Part shown: positions 27,099-36,565 of the stretch, piece by piece
How positions within the stretch are numbered: the first letter of the stretch is position 1
Layout of the letters: each line of letters opens with the position of its first letter
Assembly (NCBI RefSeq): GCF_036885605.1
Contig: NZ_CP142523.1
Coordinates: 744,001-808,000, forward strand
Origin: Janthinobacterium sp. TB1-E2
GTDB taxonomy: Bacteria > Pseudomonadota > Gammaproteobacteria > Burkholderiales > Burkholderiaceae_D
DNA: 64,000 nt
Direction: 5' to 3'
The notes under the pieces: model-generated
The model's input: the letters and a program-made list of their open reading frames with translations, nothing else
Database searches by the model: none
What the model was told of the DNA's origin: nothing
Position numbers and translations under genes: made by a program

Positions 27099-29204
27099 AT
27101 GGCCCGCAAGACCCCCATTGAGCGCTATCGTAATATCGGTATCTCCGCTCACATCGATGCAGGTAAGACGACCACGACCGAGCGCGTCCTGTTCTACACA
27201 GGCGTGAACCACAAGCTGGGCGAAGTCCATGATGGCGCTGCCACCACCGACTGGATGGCACAAGAGCAAGAGCGCGGTATCACGATTACCTCGGCTGCTG
27301 TTACGTGCTTCTGGAAAGGCATGGCAAACAACTTCCCAGCTCACCACATCAACATCATCGACACCCCAGGCCACGTTGACTTCACCATTGAAGTGGAACG
27401 TTCGATGCGCGTGTTGGATGGCGCCTGCATGGTTTACTGTGCAGTCGGCGGCGTGCAGCCACAATCGGAAACGGTATGGCGTCAGGCTAACAAGTACAAA
27501 GTGCCACGTCTGGCCTTCGTGAACAAGATGGACCGTACCGGCGCCAACTTCTTCAAGGTCTACGATCAGATGCGTTCGCGTCTGAAAGCCAACCCAGTAC
27601 CTATTCAGATGCCTATCGGCGCTGAAGACGTCTTCACCGGTGTTATCGATCTGGTCAAGATGAAAGCGGTTATCTGGGACGACGCTTCGCAAGGCATGAA
27701 GTTCGAATACGGCGACATTCCTGCACACCTGGCCGCTGATGCTGCCAAGTGGCGCGAAAACATGGTTGAAGCCGCTGCTGAAGCGTCGGAAGACCTGATG
27801 AACAAGTACCTGGAAGAAGGCGACCTCTCGGAAGAAGAGATCAAGGCTGCCCTGCGTCAGCGTACCATCGCCAGCGAAATCGTTCCAATGTTGTGCGGTA
27901 CCGCCTTTAAAAACAAGGGCGTACAAGCCATGTTGGACGCGGTCATCGAGTACCTGCCATCGCCAATCGACATTCCGCCTGTCCCAGGTCTGGACGAGGA
28001 CGAGCAGCCAGTCGAGCGCGCAGCTGACGACAATGAGAAATTCTCGGCATTGGCGTTCAAGATCGCAACCGATCCGTTCGTCGGTCAGTTGTGCTTCATC
28101 CGTTGCTACTCGGGTACCCTGAATTCGGGCGACTCGGTGTTGAACTCCGTGAAGCAGAAGAAAGAGCGTATCGGCCGTATCGTGCAGATGCAAGCGAACG
28201 AACGCGAAGAAATCAAGGAAATGCGCGCTGGCGACATCGCCGCTGTTGTGGGTCTGAAAGACACCACCACCGGCGATACGCTTTGCGACGAAAAAGCCAG
28301 TGTCGTTCTGGAACGCATGGTCTTCCCTGAGCCAGTGATTTCGCAGGCAGTCGAGCCAAAAACCAAGGCCGACCAGGAAAAAATGGGCCTGGCGCTGAAC
28401 CGCCTGGCTGCAGAAGATCCATCGTTCCGCGTGCGTACCGATGAAGAATCGGGCCAGACCATCATCGCCGGTATGGGCGAGTTGCATCTGGACATCATCG
28501 TTGACCGCATGAAGCGCGAATTCAACGTTGAAGCGACCGTCGGCAAGCCACAAGTGGCTTACCGCGAAACGATCCGTAAAGTGTGCGAAGAGTCGGAAGG
28601 CAAATTCGTCAAGCAATCGGGTGGTCGTGGTCAATACGGTCACGTGGTTCTGAAGATCGAACCGCAAGAACCGGGCAAGGGCTTCGAATTCGTTGACGCG
28701 ATCAAGGGCGGTACCGTTCCTCGCGAATACATCCCTGCAGTTGAAAAAGGTGTGCGCGACACGCTGACTTCGGGCGTGATGGCTGGTTACCCAGTCGTTG
28801 ACGTGAAAGTCACGCTGTTCTTCGGTTCGTACCATGATGTTGACTCGAACGAAAATGCATTCCGCATGGCCGCTTCGATGGCATTCAAAGATGGCTGCCG
28901 CAAAGCATCGCCAGTCATCCTGGAGCCGATGATGGCCGTGGAAGTGGAAACGCCGGAAGACTACGCCGGTACCGTGATGGGCGATCTGTCGTCGCGTCGC
29001 GGCATGGTGCAAGGTATGGATGAAATTGCTGGCGGTGGCGGCAAGATCATCAAGGCCGAAGTACCTCTGTCGGAAATGTTCGGTTACGCCACATCGTTGC
29101 GTTCGTCGACCCAAGGTCGTGCGACTTACACGATGGAATTCAAGCACTATGCTGAAGCACCTAAGCATGTGACTGAAGCAATCGTAAGCTCGAAAGCTAA
29201 GTAA
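27099..29204 (+). CDS. fusA: translation elongation factor G
   Basis: The product has 701 residues. The GTPase domain shows the G1 loop [21 protein letters not shown]2 [10 protein letters not shown]3 [17 protein letters not shown] and G4 NKMDRTG, followed by domains II-V with [10 protein letters not shown] in domain IV. EF-G translocates tRNA-mRNA and helps recycle ribosomes. The start at 27099 ([14 protein letters not shown]) follows TAGGA. An in-frame ATG 69 bases upstream would add a non-conserved extension. The gene is full length and in the standard position between rpsG and tuf. Confidence 0.98.
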   Translation: MARKTPIERYRNIGISAHIDAGKTTTTERVLFYTGVNHKLGEVHDGAATTDWMAQEQERGITITSAAVTCFWKGMANNFPAHHINIIDTPGHVDFTIEVERSMRVLDGACMVYCAVGGVQPQSETVWRQANKYKVPRLAFVNKMDRTGANFFKVYDQMRSRLKANPVPIQMPIGAEDVFTGVIDLVKMKAVIWDDASQGMKFEYGDIPAHLAADAAKWRENMVEAAAEASEDLMNKYLEEGDLSEEEIKAALRQRTIASEIVPMLCGTAFKNKGVQAMLDAVIEYLPSPIDIPPVPGLDEDEQPVERAADDNEKFSALAFKIATDPFVGQLCFIRCYSGTLNSGDSVLNSVKQKKERIGRIVQMQANEREEIKEMRAGDIAAVVGLKDTTTGDTLCDEKASVVLERMVFPEPVISQAVEPKTKADQEKMGLALNRLAAEDPSFRVRTDEESGQTIIAGMGELHLDIIVDRMKREFNVEATVGKPQVAYRETIRKVCEESEGKFVKQSGGRGQYGHVVLKIEPQEPGKGFEFVDAIKGGTVPREYIPAVEKGVRDTLTSGVMAGYPVVDVKVTLFFGSYHDVDSNENAFRMAASMAFKDGCRKASPVILEPMMAVEVETPEDYAGTVMGDLSSRRGMVQGMDEIAGGGGKIIKAEVPLSEMFGYATSLRSSTQGRATYTMEFKHYAEAPKHVTEAIVSSKAK

Positions 29205-29214
29205 TAGAAGTTCC

Positions 29215-29242
29215 GGGCCGGCTTTCACGAGAATGCCGGTCC
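29215..29242 (+). promoter_or_regulatory. hairpin between fusA and tuf
   Basis: GGGCCGGC/GCCGGTCC (8 bp with one G-U pair, 12-base loop) lies 10 bases after the fusA stop. It is not followed by a T tract, so RNA processing, partial attenuation or mRNA stabilisation is more likely than full termination. Confidence 0.4.
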
Positions 29243-29276
29243 CTACATTTAAATCATTGTTCTAAGGAAGAATAAA

Positions 29277-30467
29277 ATGGCAAAAGGTAAATTCGAACGG
29301 ACCAAGCCGCACGTCAACGTCGGCACCATCGGCCACGTCGACCACGGTAAAACCACGCTGACCGCTGCAATCGCAACGGTTCTGTCGAAGAAATTCGGCG
29401 GCGAAGCTAAAGCATACGACCAGATCGATGCAGCACCAGAAGAAAAAGCGCGCGGTATCACGATCAACACCGCCCACGTCGAGTACGAAACGGAAACGCG
29501 TCACTACGCGCACGTTGACTGCCCAGGCCACGCCGATTACATCAAAAACATGATTACCGGTGCAGCCCAGATGGACGGCGCGATCCTGGTGTGCTCCGCA
29601 GCTGATGGCCCAATGCCACAGACCCGCGAACACATCCTGCTGGCCCGCCAAGTTGGCGTTCCATACATCATCGTGTTCCTGAACAAGTGCGACCTGGTCG
29701 ACGACGCAGAGCTGCTGGAACTGGTTGAAATGGAAGTGCGCGAGCTGTTGTCGAAGTACGAATTCCCAGGCGACGACCTGCCAATCATCAAAGGTTCGGC
29801 ACGTATGGCGCTGGAAGGCAAAGAAGGCGAAATGGGCGTTGACGCAGTGCTGCGTCTGGCCGATGCGCTGGATGCTTACATCCCAACGCCAGAGCGCGCT
29901 GTTGACGGTGCTTTCCTGATGCCAGTGGAAGACGTGTTCTCGATCTCGGGTCGTGGTACCGTTGTGACCGGTCGTATCGAGCGCGGCATTGTCAAAGTCG
30001 GCGAAGAGATCGAAATCGTCGGTATCACCGATACCGTCAAAACGACTTGCACCGGCGTGGAAATGTTCCGCAAGCTGCTGGACCAAGGTCAAGCTGGCGA
30101 CAACGTTGGTCTGCTGCTGCGCGGCACCAAGCGTGAAGACGTGCAACGTGGTCAAGTTCTGGCCAAGCCAGGCTCGATCAAGCCGCATGCACACTTCACC
30201 GGCGAGATCTATGTTCTGTCGAAAGACGAAGGCGGCCGTCATACGCCATTCTTCAACAACTATCGTCCACAGTTCTACTTCCGTACGACGGACGTAACTG
30301 GTTCGATCGAGTTGCCAGCAGACAAAGAAATGGTCATGCCAGGCGATAACGTGTCGATCACCGTCAAGCTGATCAACCCGATCGCGATGGAAGAAGGTCT
30401 GCGCTTCGCTATCCGCGAAGGCGGCCGTACCGTCGGCGCTGGTGTTGTTGCAAAAATCCTGGCTTAA
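29277..30467 (+). CDS. tuf: translation elongation factor Tu
   Basis: The product has 396 residues with the EF-Tu GTPase motifs [41 protein letters not shown] and NKCDLVDD, then the two beta-barrel domains (C-terminus [14 protein letters not shown]). It delivers aminoacyl-tRNA to the ribosome. An AAGGAAG Shine-Dalgarno lies six bases before the ATG. Betaproteobacteria often have a second tuf copy near the rpoBC/secE region; none is in this window. Codon bias is strong, as for the other highly expressed genes here. Confidence 0.98.
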   Translation: MAKGKFERTKPHVNVGTIGHVDHGKTTLTAAIATVLSKKFGGEAKAYDQIDAAPEEKARGITINTAHVEYETETRHYAHVDCPGHADYIKNMITGAAQMDGAILVCSAADGPMPQTREHILLARQVGVPYIIVFLNKCDLVDDAELLELVEMEVRELLSKYEFPGDDLPIIKGSARMALEGKEGEMGVDAVLRLADALDAYIPTPERAVDGAFLMPVEDVFSISGRGTVVTGRIERGIVKVGEEIEIVGITDTVKTTCTGVEMFRKLLDQGQAGDNVGLLLRGTKREDVQRGQVLAKPGSIKPHAHFTGEIYVLSKDEGGRHTPFFNNYRPQFYFRTTDVTGSIELPADKEMVMPGDNVSITVKLINPIAMEEGLRFAIREGGRTVGAGVVAKILA

Positions 30468-30482
30468 TTCTTAAGCCTGCAT

Positions 30483-30518
30483 AAAAGAAGACGCGTCGTC
30501 GCCCGGCGCCCTTCTTTT
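30483..30518 (+). terminator. candidate terminator after tuf
   Basis: AAAAGAAG and CTTCTTTT flank a GC-rich 20-base interior and end in five T residues. The AT stem is weak, so it may only partly terminate transcription before rpsJ. Confidence 0.45.
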
Positions 30519-30550
30519 TATTCAACTGCCGGGGTTGGCAAGCATTTTGG

Positions 30551-30559
30551 TGCTATCAT
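30551..30559 (+). promoter_or_regulatory. extended -10 promoter candidate for rpsJ
   Basis: TGCTATCAT is an extended -10 element (TGn plus TATCAT). The -35 match (TTGGCA at 30535-30540) is only 13 bases away, so it should work mainly through the extended -10. It would give rpsJ a ~80-base leader of its own. Confidence 0.45.
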
Positions 30560-30646
30560 GTCGACCCTGACGGTTGTTGCGTCAGAAATTCCCGTATGAC
30601 CTCATTGCCGTGCAAACCGCGCGGTTCGTTCTTTTAAGGAAATATC

Positions 30647-30964
30647 ATGTCGGCACCAAACCAAAAAATCCGTATCCGCCTGAAGGCTTTCGATTACAAA
30701 CTGATCGACCAGTCCGCTCTGGAAATCGTTGAAACCGCGAAGCGCACCGGCGCTGTCGTCAAAGGCCCAGTACCACTGCCTACCCGTATTCAACGTTTCG
30801 ATGTGCTGCGTTCCCCGCACGTCAACAAAACTTCGCGCGATCAGTTCGAGATCCGTACGCACCAACGCCTGATGGACATCGTTGACCCAACGGACAAAAC
30901 CGTTGACGCGCTGATGAAGCTGGACCTGCCAGCTGGTGTTGATGTCGAAATCAAACTGCAATAA
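30647..30964 (+). CDS. rpsJ: 30S ribosomal protein S10
   Basis: The product has 105 residues ([55 protein letters not shown]). S10 is a 30S head protein and also NusE, the antitermination partner of NusB. AAGGA lies six bases before the ATG. In most bacteria rpsJ starts the S10 operon and rplC follows at once. Here a long palindrome and about 6 kb of unrelated genes separate the two, so rpsJ may be the last gene of the str transcript. Confidence 0.98.
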   Translation: MSAPNQKIRIRLKAFDYKLIDQSALEIVETAKRTGAVVKGPVPLPTRIQRFDVLRSPHVNKTSRDQFEIRTHQRLMDIVDPTDKTVDALMKLDLPAGVDVEIKLQ

Positions 30965-31004
30965 TCGTTTTTAAAAGGCCGGCGGGGTATCCCGCTGCCT
31001 GATG

Positions 31005-31048
31005 ATGGGGCCGGGCCTGCTCACGATCGTGAGTGCGCCCGGCCCCAT
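31005..31048. repeat. nested 44-bp palindrome downstream of rpsJ
   Basis: ATGGGGCCGGGC (31005-31016) is perfectly complementary to GCCCGGCCCCAT (31037-31048). Its interior contains a second perfect palindrome CTCACGATCGTGAG (31020-31033). It is symmetric and followed by no T tract on the plus strand. It marks the junction between rpsJ and the inserted gene block and may act as a strong transcript-end or mRNA-protecting hairpin. Confidence 0.75.
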
Positions 31049-31082
31049 TGCTATTGGTGCCCGCGCACCTCTGCAAAATCGC

Positions 31083-31111
31083 TTTACAGTGCCGCAGCCG
31101 GCCGATAAAGT
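31083..31111 (+). promoter_or_regulatory. sigma-70 promoter candidate of the DUF817 gene
   Basis: TTTACA (31083-31088), 17 bases, TAAAGT (31106-31111). The predicted start falls at about 31118, which is the ATG itself. Confidence 0.5.
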
Positions 31112-31117
31112 TGCTGC

Positions 31118-31963
31118 ATGCTTAACGCCCTCGATACCCATCTGTTAAATGCCGCTCCCCGTGAGCGCCTGCGCGGCTGGCCGCGCTTCCTGACCGAATT
31201 CTTGTATTTCGGCATCAAGGAGGCGAGGTCGTGCCTGTTTGTGGGGCTGTTTTTTGCCGCCGTCTTCCTGGTGCCGCGCGCCGGCCTGTTCGGCCTGCCG
31301 CGCTATGACGTGCTGCTGCTGGTGGCGCTGGCGATCCAGGGCGCGATGGTTTGGAGCGGGCTGGAGACGTGGGATGAATTGAAAGCCATCTGCCTGTTTC
31401 ATGCGGTCGGCTTCGCGCTGGAAGTGTTCAAGGTGTCGGGGACGATCCAATCGTGGAGCTATCCCGACTTCGCCTACACCAAGGTGTTCGGCGTGCCCCT
31501 GTTTTCCGGCTTCATGTATGCGGCCGTCGGCAGCTACATCATCCAGACCTGGCGCCTGCTCGACATGCGGATCCGCCACCATCCACCGTACTGGATGGCG
31601 GTGCTGATCGCGCTGCTGATCTACGCCAACTTCTTTACTCACCACTACATCGGCGACTACCGCTGGTATCTGGCTGCCTGCGCGCTGGGCTTGTACGCGC
31701 GCACGACCGTGGTGTTCCGCCCGCTCGACCGCGATCGCAGCATGCCCTTGCTGCTCGGTTTCGTGCTGGTCGGCTTCTTCATCTGGCTGGCTGAAAACAT
31801 CAGCACCTTCTGGGGCGTGTGGCGCTATCCGAACCAGCTAGGCGCGTGGTCGGTCGTGCACGTCAGCAAATGGAGCTCATGGTCGCTGCTGGTGGTGATG
31901 ACGTTCACCATCGTGGCGCACCTCAAGCACATCAAGGCCAGCATCCACGTCGCCCAGCCTTAG
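31118..31963 (+). CDS. DUF817 family multi-pass membrane protein
   Basis: The product has 281 residues and about eight predicted membrane helices. Family text includes FLYFGIKEARSCLFVGLFFA, SWSYPDFAYTKVFGVPLFSG, FMYAAVGSYI, FFTHHYIGDYRWYL and WRYPNQLGAWSVVHVSKWSS. DUF817 (YoaT-like) proteins have no established function; conserved His, Trp and Tyr residues at helix ends suggest a small-molecule enzyme or transporter. It is the first gene of the block that separates rpsJ from rplC, and its mRNA may be leaderless. It converges on the TPR lipoprotein gene with a 20-base gap. Confidence 0.85.
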   Translation: MLNALDTHLLNAAPRERLRGWPRFLTEFLYFGIKEARSCLFVGLFFAAVFLVPRAGLFGLPRYDVLLLVALAIQGAMVWSGLETWDELKAICLFHAVGFALEVFKVSGTIQSWSYPDFAYTKVFGVPLFSGFMYAAVGSYIIQTWRLLDMRIRHHPPYWMAVLIALLIYANFFTHHYIGDYRWYLAACALGLYARTTVVFRPLDRDRSMPLLLGFVLVGFFIWLAENISTFWGVWRYPNQLGAWSVVHVSKWSSWSLLVVMTFTIVAHLKHIKASIHVAQP

Positions 31964-31983
31964 GCCGGGCTTCGGGACGACTT

Positions 31984-32529
31984 TTACAAGCTGGCCGCCA
32001 CCACGTCGAAGCGCGCGCCCAGCGCCGCTTGCGGGCCGCCTTGCAGTTGCTTCGCATATTGGCGCAGTACTTCCGCCGAATACGTGCGCGAGGCGGGCGA
32101 CAGCTTCGGCAGCAGCGGCAGCACGCGTTCCAGATAGCCCGTACCTTCCTGCCACTTGCCTTGCGCGGCCAGGGCCGACGCCAGCTCCACCATGCGGCGG
32201 CCAACGCGCGCATCGCTGCGCGGCTGTGCCGCTTCTTCCGTGGCCAGCGCTTGCCGGTACAGTTGCTCCGCTTCCGCATTCTTGCCCTGCAAGCGCTTGA
32301 TGCGGCCCAGGTTGTACTGGCGCTGCGAGAGGATGTCCGCGCTGGCCCCGGCCTGCTCGGCACTGCGCAGCGCCTGTACGCAAGCCAGTTCCGCTTCGCC
32401 AAACTGGCCCTTGAGTTCGGCCGCGTTGCAGGCGTCCTGCTGTTCATTGGAGGTGGTGAGCGTCGCTGGCGCCGCGCAGGCGGCCAGCAGGCTGACGGCG
32501 CATAGCAGGCTGATGGTATGGGTCTTCAT
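31984..32529 (-). CDS. putative TPR-containing lipoprotein
   Basis: The product has 181 residues. The lipobox is MKTHTISLLCAVSLLAAC, with the modified Cys at residue 18. The mature part is helical with TPR-like repeats: GQFGEAELACVQALRSAEQA, YNLGRIKRLQGKNAEAEQLY and GKWQEGTGYLERVLPLLPKL. No Asp sits at the +2 position (CAAP), so sorting to the outer membrane is predicted by the E. coli rule. No specific family is recognised; a scaffold role in an envelope complex is typical. It is divergent from creB across a 166-base region rich in A and T. Confidence 0.78.
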   Translation of the reverse strand: MKTHTISLLCAVSLLAACAAPATLTTSNEQQDACNAAELKGQFGEAELACVQALRSAEQAGASADILSQRQYNLGRIKRLQGKNAEAEQLYRQALATEEAAQPRSDARVGRRMVELASALAAQGKWQEGTGYLERVLPLLPKLSPASRTYSAEVLRQYAKQLQGGPQAALGARFDVVAASL

Positions 32530-32634
32530 AGTCTCCTCGGACGGGTGTCAAACACGGTGTATCGGTGGAGTCATGCCGTAATAAATATACTATAAGTTTT
32601 TTGGGGTAGGGTGGCTTTTCGCCAGCCCGCGCGA

Positions 32635-32664
32635 TTGACGCCGCTTGCGTGCTTCAGGGATACT
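32635..32664 (+). promoter_or_regulatory. candidate creBC promoter
   Basis: TTGACG (32635-32640), 18 bases, GATACT (32659-32664), ending 31 bases before the creB ATG. Another AT-rich element with TATACT at 32587-32592 lies upstream and could serve either direction. Confidence 0.4.
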
Positions 32665-32695
32665 CCGGGCTTGTCCATTAATGCGTGCCGCCGCC

Positions 32696-33427
32696 ATGTC
32701 CAAGACTGTCCTGATCGTGGAAGATGAACAGGCGATTGCCGACAGCATCGCCTATGCCTTGCGCACGGACGGCTTTACGCCGCGCCATGTGATGCTGGGC
32801 GAGCACGCCCTGGCCGCGCTGCGCCCCATGCCCGGCGAAGCGGCGCAGATGCCCGTTCTCGTGGTGCTCGACGTGGGCTTGCCCGACATGAGCGGCCTGG
32901 AAGTGTGCCGCCGGCTGCGCCAGTTTTCCGACGTGCCGGTGATCTTCCTGACGGCCCGCAGCGACGAGATCGACCGCATCGTGGGCCTGGAAATCGGCGC
33001 CGACGATTACGTCACCAAACCGTTTTCGCCGCGCGAACTGGTGGCGCGCATCCGCGTCATCCTGCGCCGCGCGGGTGTCGCTCAGGTGCCGCGCGAGACT
33101 GGCATGACGATAGCCGCGCCTGTCGCCGCGACCGCGCCGGCGCGCTTCGAGTTGCGCGCGCTTGAGGCGCGGGTGCTGTTCCACGGCCAGCCGCTGGACC
33201 TGACCCGCTATGAATACCTGCTGCTGAAAACCCTGCTCGAGCATCCGGGCCACGTGCTGTCGCGCGCGCAGCTGATGGAGCGCGTGTGGAGTGGTGCCCC
33301 CGACACGCTCGAGCGGACCGTCGACGCGCACGTCAAATCGCTGCGCGCCAAGCTGCGCGCCGTCGATGCGCAGGTCGACCCCATCCACACTCACCGTGGC
33401 CTCGGCTACAGCCTGGCCGGCGCATGA
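32696..33427 (+). CDS. creB: CreB-like OmpR-family response regulator
   Basis: The product has 243 residues. Receiver ~1-120: TVLIVEDEQAIADSI, phosphoacceptor Asp in LVVLDVGLPDMSG, YVTKPFSPRELVARIR. Winged helix ~150-240: LDLTRYEYLLLKTLLEHPGH, RTVDAHVKSLRAKLR, THRGLGYSL. The assignment to CreB rests mainly on the context creB-creC-creD, the order of the E. coli carbon-source-responsive locus. In E. coli CreB controls creD and acetate/Pta-linked genes, and in Aeromonas/Pseudomonas beta-lactam resistance. ATG 32696 (MSKTVLIVEDE) is chosen by alignment of the first strand. It overlaps creC by 4 bases (ATGA). Confidence 0.85.
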   Translation: MSKTVLIVEDEQAIADSIAYALRTDGFTPRHVMLGEHALAALRPMPGEAAQMPVLVVLDVGLPDMSGLEVCRRLRQFSDVPVIFLTARSDEIDRIVGLEIGADDYVTKPFSPRELVARIRVILRRAGVAQVPRETGMTIAAPVAATAPARFELRALEARVLFHGQPLDLTRYEYLLLKTLLEHPGHVLSRAQLMERVWSGAPDTLERTVDAHVKSLRAKLRAVDAQVDPIHTHRGLGYSLAGA

Positions 33428-34845
33428 AGATCGGCCTGCGCATCCTGCTCGGCTACTTCCTGATCGTCGGGCTGGCCGCGTGGTTCCTGCTGAATGTCTT
33501 CATGGAGCAGGTCAAGCCGGGCGTGCGCTCGACCCTGGAAGACACGCTGGTCGATACCTCGCAACTGCTGGCCAGCCTGGTGGCGCCCGACGTGAAGGCG
33601 GGCACGCTGGCGCAGTCGCCCGTGGCCGAGCGCATGCAGGATTACGCGCGCCATGGCGTGGACGTCAATATCAATGGCGTACGCAAGCGCACGCTCGACT
33701 ACCGCATCACCATCACGGACCGGCACGGCATCGTGCTGTTCGATTCCAGCGGGCGCGACGTAGGGCGCGACTATTCGCGCTGGAATGACGTATATCTCAC
33801 CTTGCAGGGCAAGTATGGCGCGCGCAGCACGCGCAGCCGGCCCGATGACGAGATGTCGACCGTCATGCATGTGGCCGCGCCGATTCGCGACGGCAATGAG
33901 GTGATCGGCGTGCTGACGGTGGCCAAGCCGAATGCCAGCGTGCAAGCGTTTGTCGAGCGCAGCCAGCGCAAGATATTGCAGCGCGGCGCCATCCTGTTGC
34001 TGCTGTCGCTGCTGATCGGCCTGGCATTTGCCTGGTGGCTGCACCATGCGCTGGGCAAGCTGATGCATTACATCGGCGACGTGGAAGCGGGGCGCAAGGT
34101 GGCGCTGCCGGCGCTGGGAAAGAACGAGATCGGTACCCTGGGGCGGGCGCTCGAGGCGATGCGCACGCGCCTGGAAGGCAAGGAATACGTGGAGCAGCTG
34201 ATGCACACCCTGGCGCACGAATTGAAAAGCCCGATCGCCGCCATCCAGGCCTCGGCCGAGCTGCTGCAGGAAGACATGCCGCCGGTCGAGCGCCGCCAGT
34301 TCCTTGCCAGCATCCTGGAACAGAATGCGCGCCAGCGGCAGCTGATCGACAAGCTGCTGGCCCTCGTGCGCGTGGAAAAGCAGCAGCGCCTGGATCACCC
34401 CGAGCGCATCGCGCTGGCGCCCCTGCTGGCGCAAGTGGCGCAGGACGCGGCCGCCACCCTGGCGGCGCGCGGCGTGCGCCTGCAACTCGATACCGACGAG
34501 CTGCTTGTCGCCGGCGATGCCTTGCTGCTGCGCCAGGCGCTGGGCAATTTGCTCGACAACGCGGCCGGCTTTGCGCCACCGGGCAGTTGCATCGACCTGA
34601 CGGCGCGGCGCCAGGGCAGCCAGGTGGAAATTGCCGTGCGCGACCGTGGCGCGGGCATCCCCGCGTATGCGCTGGAACGCGTCTTCGAGCGTTTCTATTC
34701 CCTGCCGCGCCCGAGCGCCGGCAAGAGCACGGGCCTGGGCTTGCCCTTCGTGCGCGAGGTGGCCTCGCTGCATGGCGGCACGGTCGAAGTGCTCAATCAT
34801 GCGGAGGGCGGCGCCTGCGCGCGCCTGTGCCTGCCACTAGCCTAG
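33424..34845 (+). CDS. creC: CreC-like sensor histidine kinase
   Basis: The product has 473 residues. Helix 1 is LRILLGYFLIVGLAAWFLL. The periplasmic sensor (~30-180) contains RKRTLDYRITITDRHGIVLF and SSGRDVGRDYSRWNDVYLTL with VMHVAAPI, the text characteristic of CreC. Then come helix 2 (GAILLLLSLLIGLAFAWWLH), HAMP, H-box TLAHELKSPIAAIQASAELL, N-box LGNLLDNAAGFA and GKSTGLGLPFVREVASLHGG. Translation is coupled to creB by an ATGA overlap. It phosphorylates CreB during growth on fermentation products or in minimal medium in E. coli; the signal here is unproven. Confidence 0.88.
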   Translation: MKIGLRILLGYFLIVGLAAWFLLNVFMEQVKPGVRSTLEDTLVDTSQLLASLVAPDVKAGTLAQSPVAERMQDYARHGVDVNINGVRKRTLDYRITITDRHGIVLFDSSGRDVGRDYSRWNDVYLTLQGKYGARSTRSRPDDEMSTVMHVAAPIRDGNEVIGVLTVAKPNASVQAFVERSQRKILQRGAILLLLSLLIGLAFAWWLHHALGKLMHYIGDVEAGRKVALPALGKNEIGTLGRALEAMRTRLEGKEYVEQLMHTLAHELKSPIAAIQASAELLQEDMPPVERRQFLASILEQNARQRQLIDKLLALVRVEKQQRLDHPERIALAPLLAQVAQDAAATLAARGVRLQLDTDELLVAGDALLLRQALGNLLDNAAGFAPPGSCIDLTARRQGSQVEIAVRDRGAGIPAYALERVFERFYSLPRPSAGKSTGLGLPFVREVASLHGGTVEVLNHAEGGACARLCLPLA

Positions 34846-34931
34846 CGCACTTTATTCTCCCGCTTCACACAGACTGCATCGTCAGCGCACACAGCTTTTT
34901 TACACTGGCCGCCTTACTTCAAGGATGCGCC

Positions 34932-36323
34932 ATGCAAAAAACCCTCTTAGTCAAAGCGTTGATCGTGTTCGGCCTGATGTTGCTGATCGGCCTGCCTTTG
35001 CTGATGATTCAGGAAACGATCAAGGAGCGGATGGAATTCCGCCAGGAAGCCGTCAACAGCATCGCCGCCGATTCGGTGCGCGAACAAACCATCATCGGTC
35101 CCATCCTCGTGATCCCGTATGTGGAGCAATATGACGAGCGGGTCGAGATCGCCGTCGACAAGGAGCAGAAAGGCAGCGTGCCGGCGCAGACGCAGGTGCA
35201 GCGCCGCGTCATGCAGCGCCGCTTGCTGGTGTACCCGAACCTCTTGCTGCAGGAAGGCACCATCGAGACCGACCGCCGCTACCGTGGCATCCACCAGGTG
35301 CTGGTGTACAGCGGCCAGCATGCGTTCAAGGGCGACTTCACGGTGCCCAGTCTTGAGCAGTTGCCGCGCAAGACGCCGGACGCGCGCGTGACCCTGGGCG
35401 AGCCGTTTGTTGCCTTGTCCATCGAGGACGTGCGCGGCATCCGCAACATCCCGAAAATCGACTGGGGCGGGCGCCAGATCGAATTCGAACAGGGCACCGA
35501 CCTGTTTGCCTTCCGCAGCGGCCTGCATGCACCCCTGGGCGCCATGCCGCTGGCGCAAGCGCAGCAGGTGAAATTCAGTTTTGACCTGGGACTGGACGGC
35601 ATCGAACGCCAGCATTTCGTGCCGGTGGCGAAAAACAGCCAGATCAGCATCAAGTCGAACTGGCCCCATCCGCAGTTTGGCGGGCGCTTCCTGCCGTCGC
35701 CGAAACACCGCCAGATCAATGCCGATGGCTTTCAGGTCGAATGGAATATCTCGTCGCTGGCCAGCAATGCGCAAACGCAGCTGAGCACGATCGAGGGCGA
35801 GTTCAAGGTGCCCGACAGCGCACCGCTGGGCCAGGTGGACCGTTTCAGCGTCGGCTTCATCGAGCCGATCAATGTGTATTCGCAGTCGGACCGGGCCACC
35901 AAGTATGGCTTGCTGTTTGTGGCGCTGACGTTTGCCGCCTTCTTCATCTTTGAAATTTTGAAAAGCCTGCCGATCCACCCGGTGCAATATCTGCTGGTGG
36001 GCCTGTCGCTGGTGATCTTCTTCCTGCTGCTGGTGGGCCTGGCCGAGCACATCGCCTTCCTGGCCGCCTACCTGATCGCCAGCGCCGCCTGTATCACGCT
36101 GACCAGCTTTTACCTGGTGCACGTGCTGCGCAACGCCTGGCGCGGCATCGGCTTCGGCGTGGGCCTGACGTTGTTGTATGGCGCCCTGTATGGCTTGCTG
36201 AGCTCGGAAAACAATGCGCTGGTGATGGGCAGCATTCTGTTGTTCGCCGTGCTGGCCGTCATCATGGTGGCAACGCGCAAGGTGGACTGGTATCAGATTG
36301 GAAAAGGAGCGCCGCAAGAGTAA
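34932..36323 (+). CDS. creD: CreD inner-membrane protein
   Basis: The product has 463 residues. An N-terminal helix (VKALIVFGLMLLIGLPLLMI) is followed by a periplasmic domain of about 280 residues (GPILVIPYVEQYDERVEIAV, RGIRNIPKIDWGGRQIEF, LPSPKHRQINADGFQVEWNI), then six C-terminal helices (KYGLLFVALTFAAFFIFEIL, HPVQYLLVGLSLVIFFLLLV and later). This is the CreD/CET family architecture. Function is unclear; CreD is induced by CreB and affects envelope stability and colicin E2 tolerance. AAGGA lies six bases before ATG 34932. An 86-base gap after creC could carry its own promoter; only one half-site TTCAC of the E. coli cre tag was seen. Confidence 0.9.
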   Translation: MQKTLLVKALIVFGLMLLIGLPLLMIQETIKERMEFRQEAVNSIAADSVREQTIIGPILVIPYVEQYDERVEIAVDKEQKGSVPAQTQVQRRVMQRRLLVYPNLLLQEGTIETDRRYRGIHQVLVYSGQHAFKGDFTVPSLEQLPRKTPDARVTLGEPFVALSIEDVRGIRNIPKIDWGGRQIEFEQGTDLFAFRSGLHAPLGAMPLAQAQQVKFSFDLGLDGIERQHFVPVAKNSQISIKSNWPHPQFGGRFLPSPKHRQINADGFQVEWNISSLASNAQTQLSTIEGEFKVPDSAPLGQVDRFSVGFIEPINVYSQSDRATKYGLLFVALTFAAFFIFEILKSLPIHPVQYLLVGLSLVIFFLLLVGLAEHIAFLAAYLIASAACITLTSFYLVHVLRNAWRGIGFGVGLTLLYGALYGLLSSENNALVMGSILLFAVLAVIMVATRKVDWYQIGKGAPQE

Positions 36324-36357
36324 GGACCAGCCAGGCGCCAGGCGCCGCGATGCTTGC

Positions 36358-36397
36358 AGCCAGCCCGGACGGTGATTTGTCCGGGCTGGCTTTTTTT
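36358..36397 (+). terminator. strong intrinsic terminator after creD
   Basis: AGCCAGCCCGGAC/GTCCGGGCTGGCT is a perfect 13-bp stem with an 8-base loop and seven T residues. It isolates creBCD from the downstream ribosomal genes. Confidence 0.95.
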
Positions 36398-36565
36398 GAT
36401 TGGCAGGTACGCGGCGTCGTTAATTGGTAGTTGGTTGGTATTGTTTACGGTATTCTATTGGCATTGCTTTTTAAGTAATGGCGGGCGCCGCGGCGCCTGC
36501 CCGGAGCGGCGCGAGGATGGCGTGTCGTCCTGGTTGTTCTTCCATCTGATAAACGGAGATGAAAT

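Noticed and set aside
27093..29228. A 711-codon open frame antisense to fusA
   Set aside because: It mirrors the highly biased codons of fusA, has no Shine-Dalgarno or family match, and lies wholly opposite a certain gene.
32530..32640. Possible insertion-sequence remnant in the AT-rich creB/TPR intergenic region
   Set aside because: No terminal inverted repeats, target duplication or transposase fragment was visible; the AT richness fits divergent promoters.
34846..34931. E. coli-type cre tag (TTCAC-N6-TTCAC) before creD
   Set aside because: Only one TTCAC (34864-34868) was found; neither position 11 bases away matches, so no canonical CreB site can be claimed.
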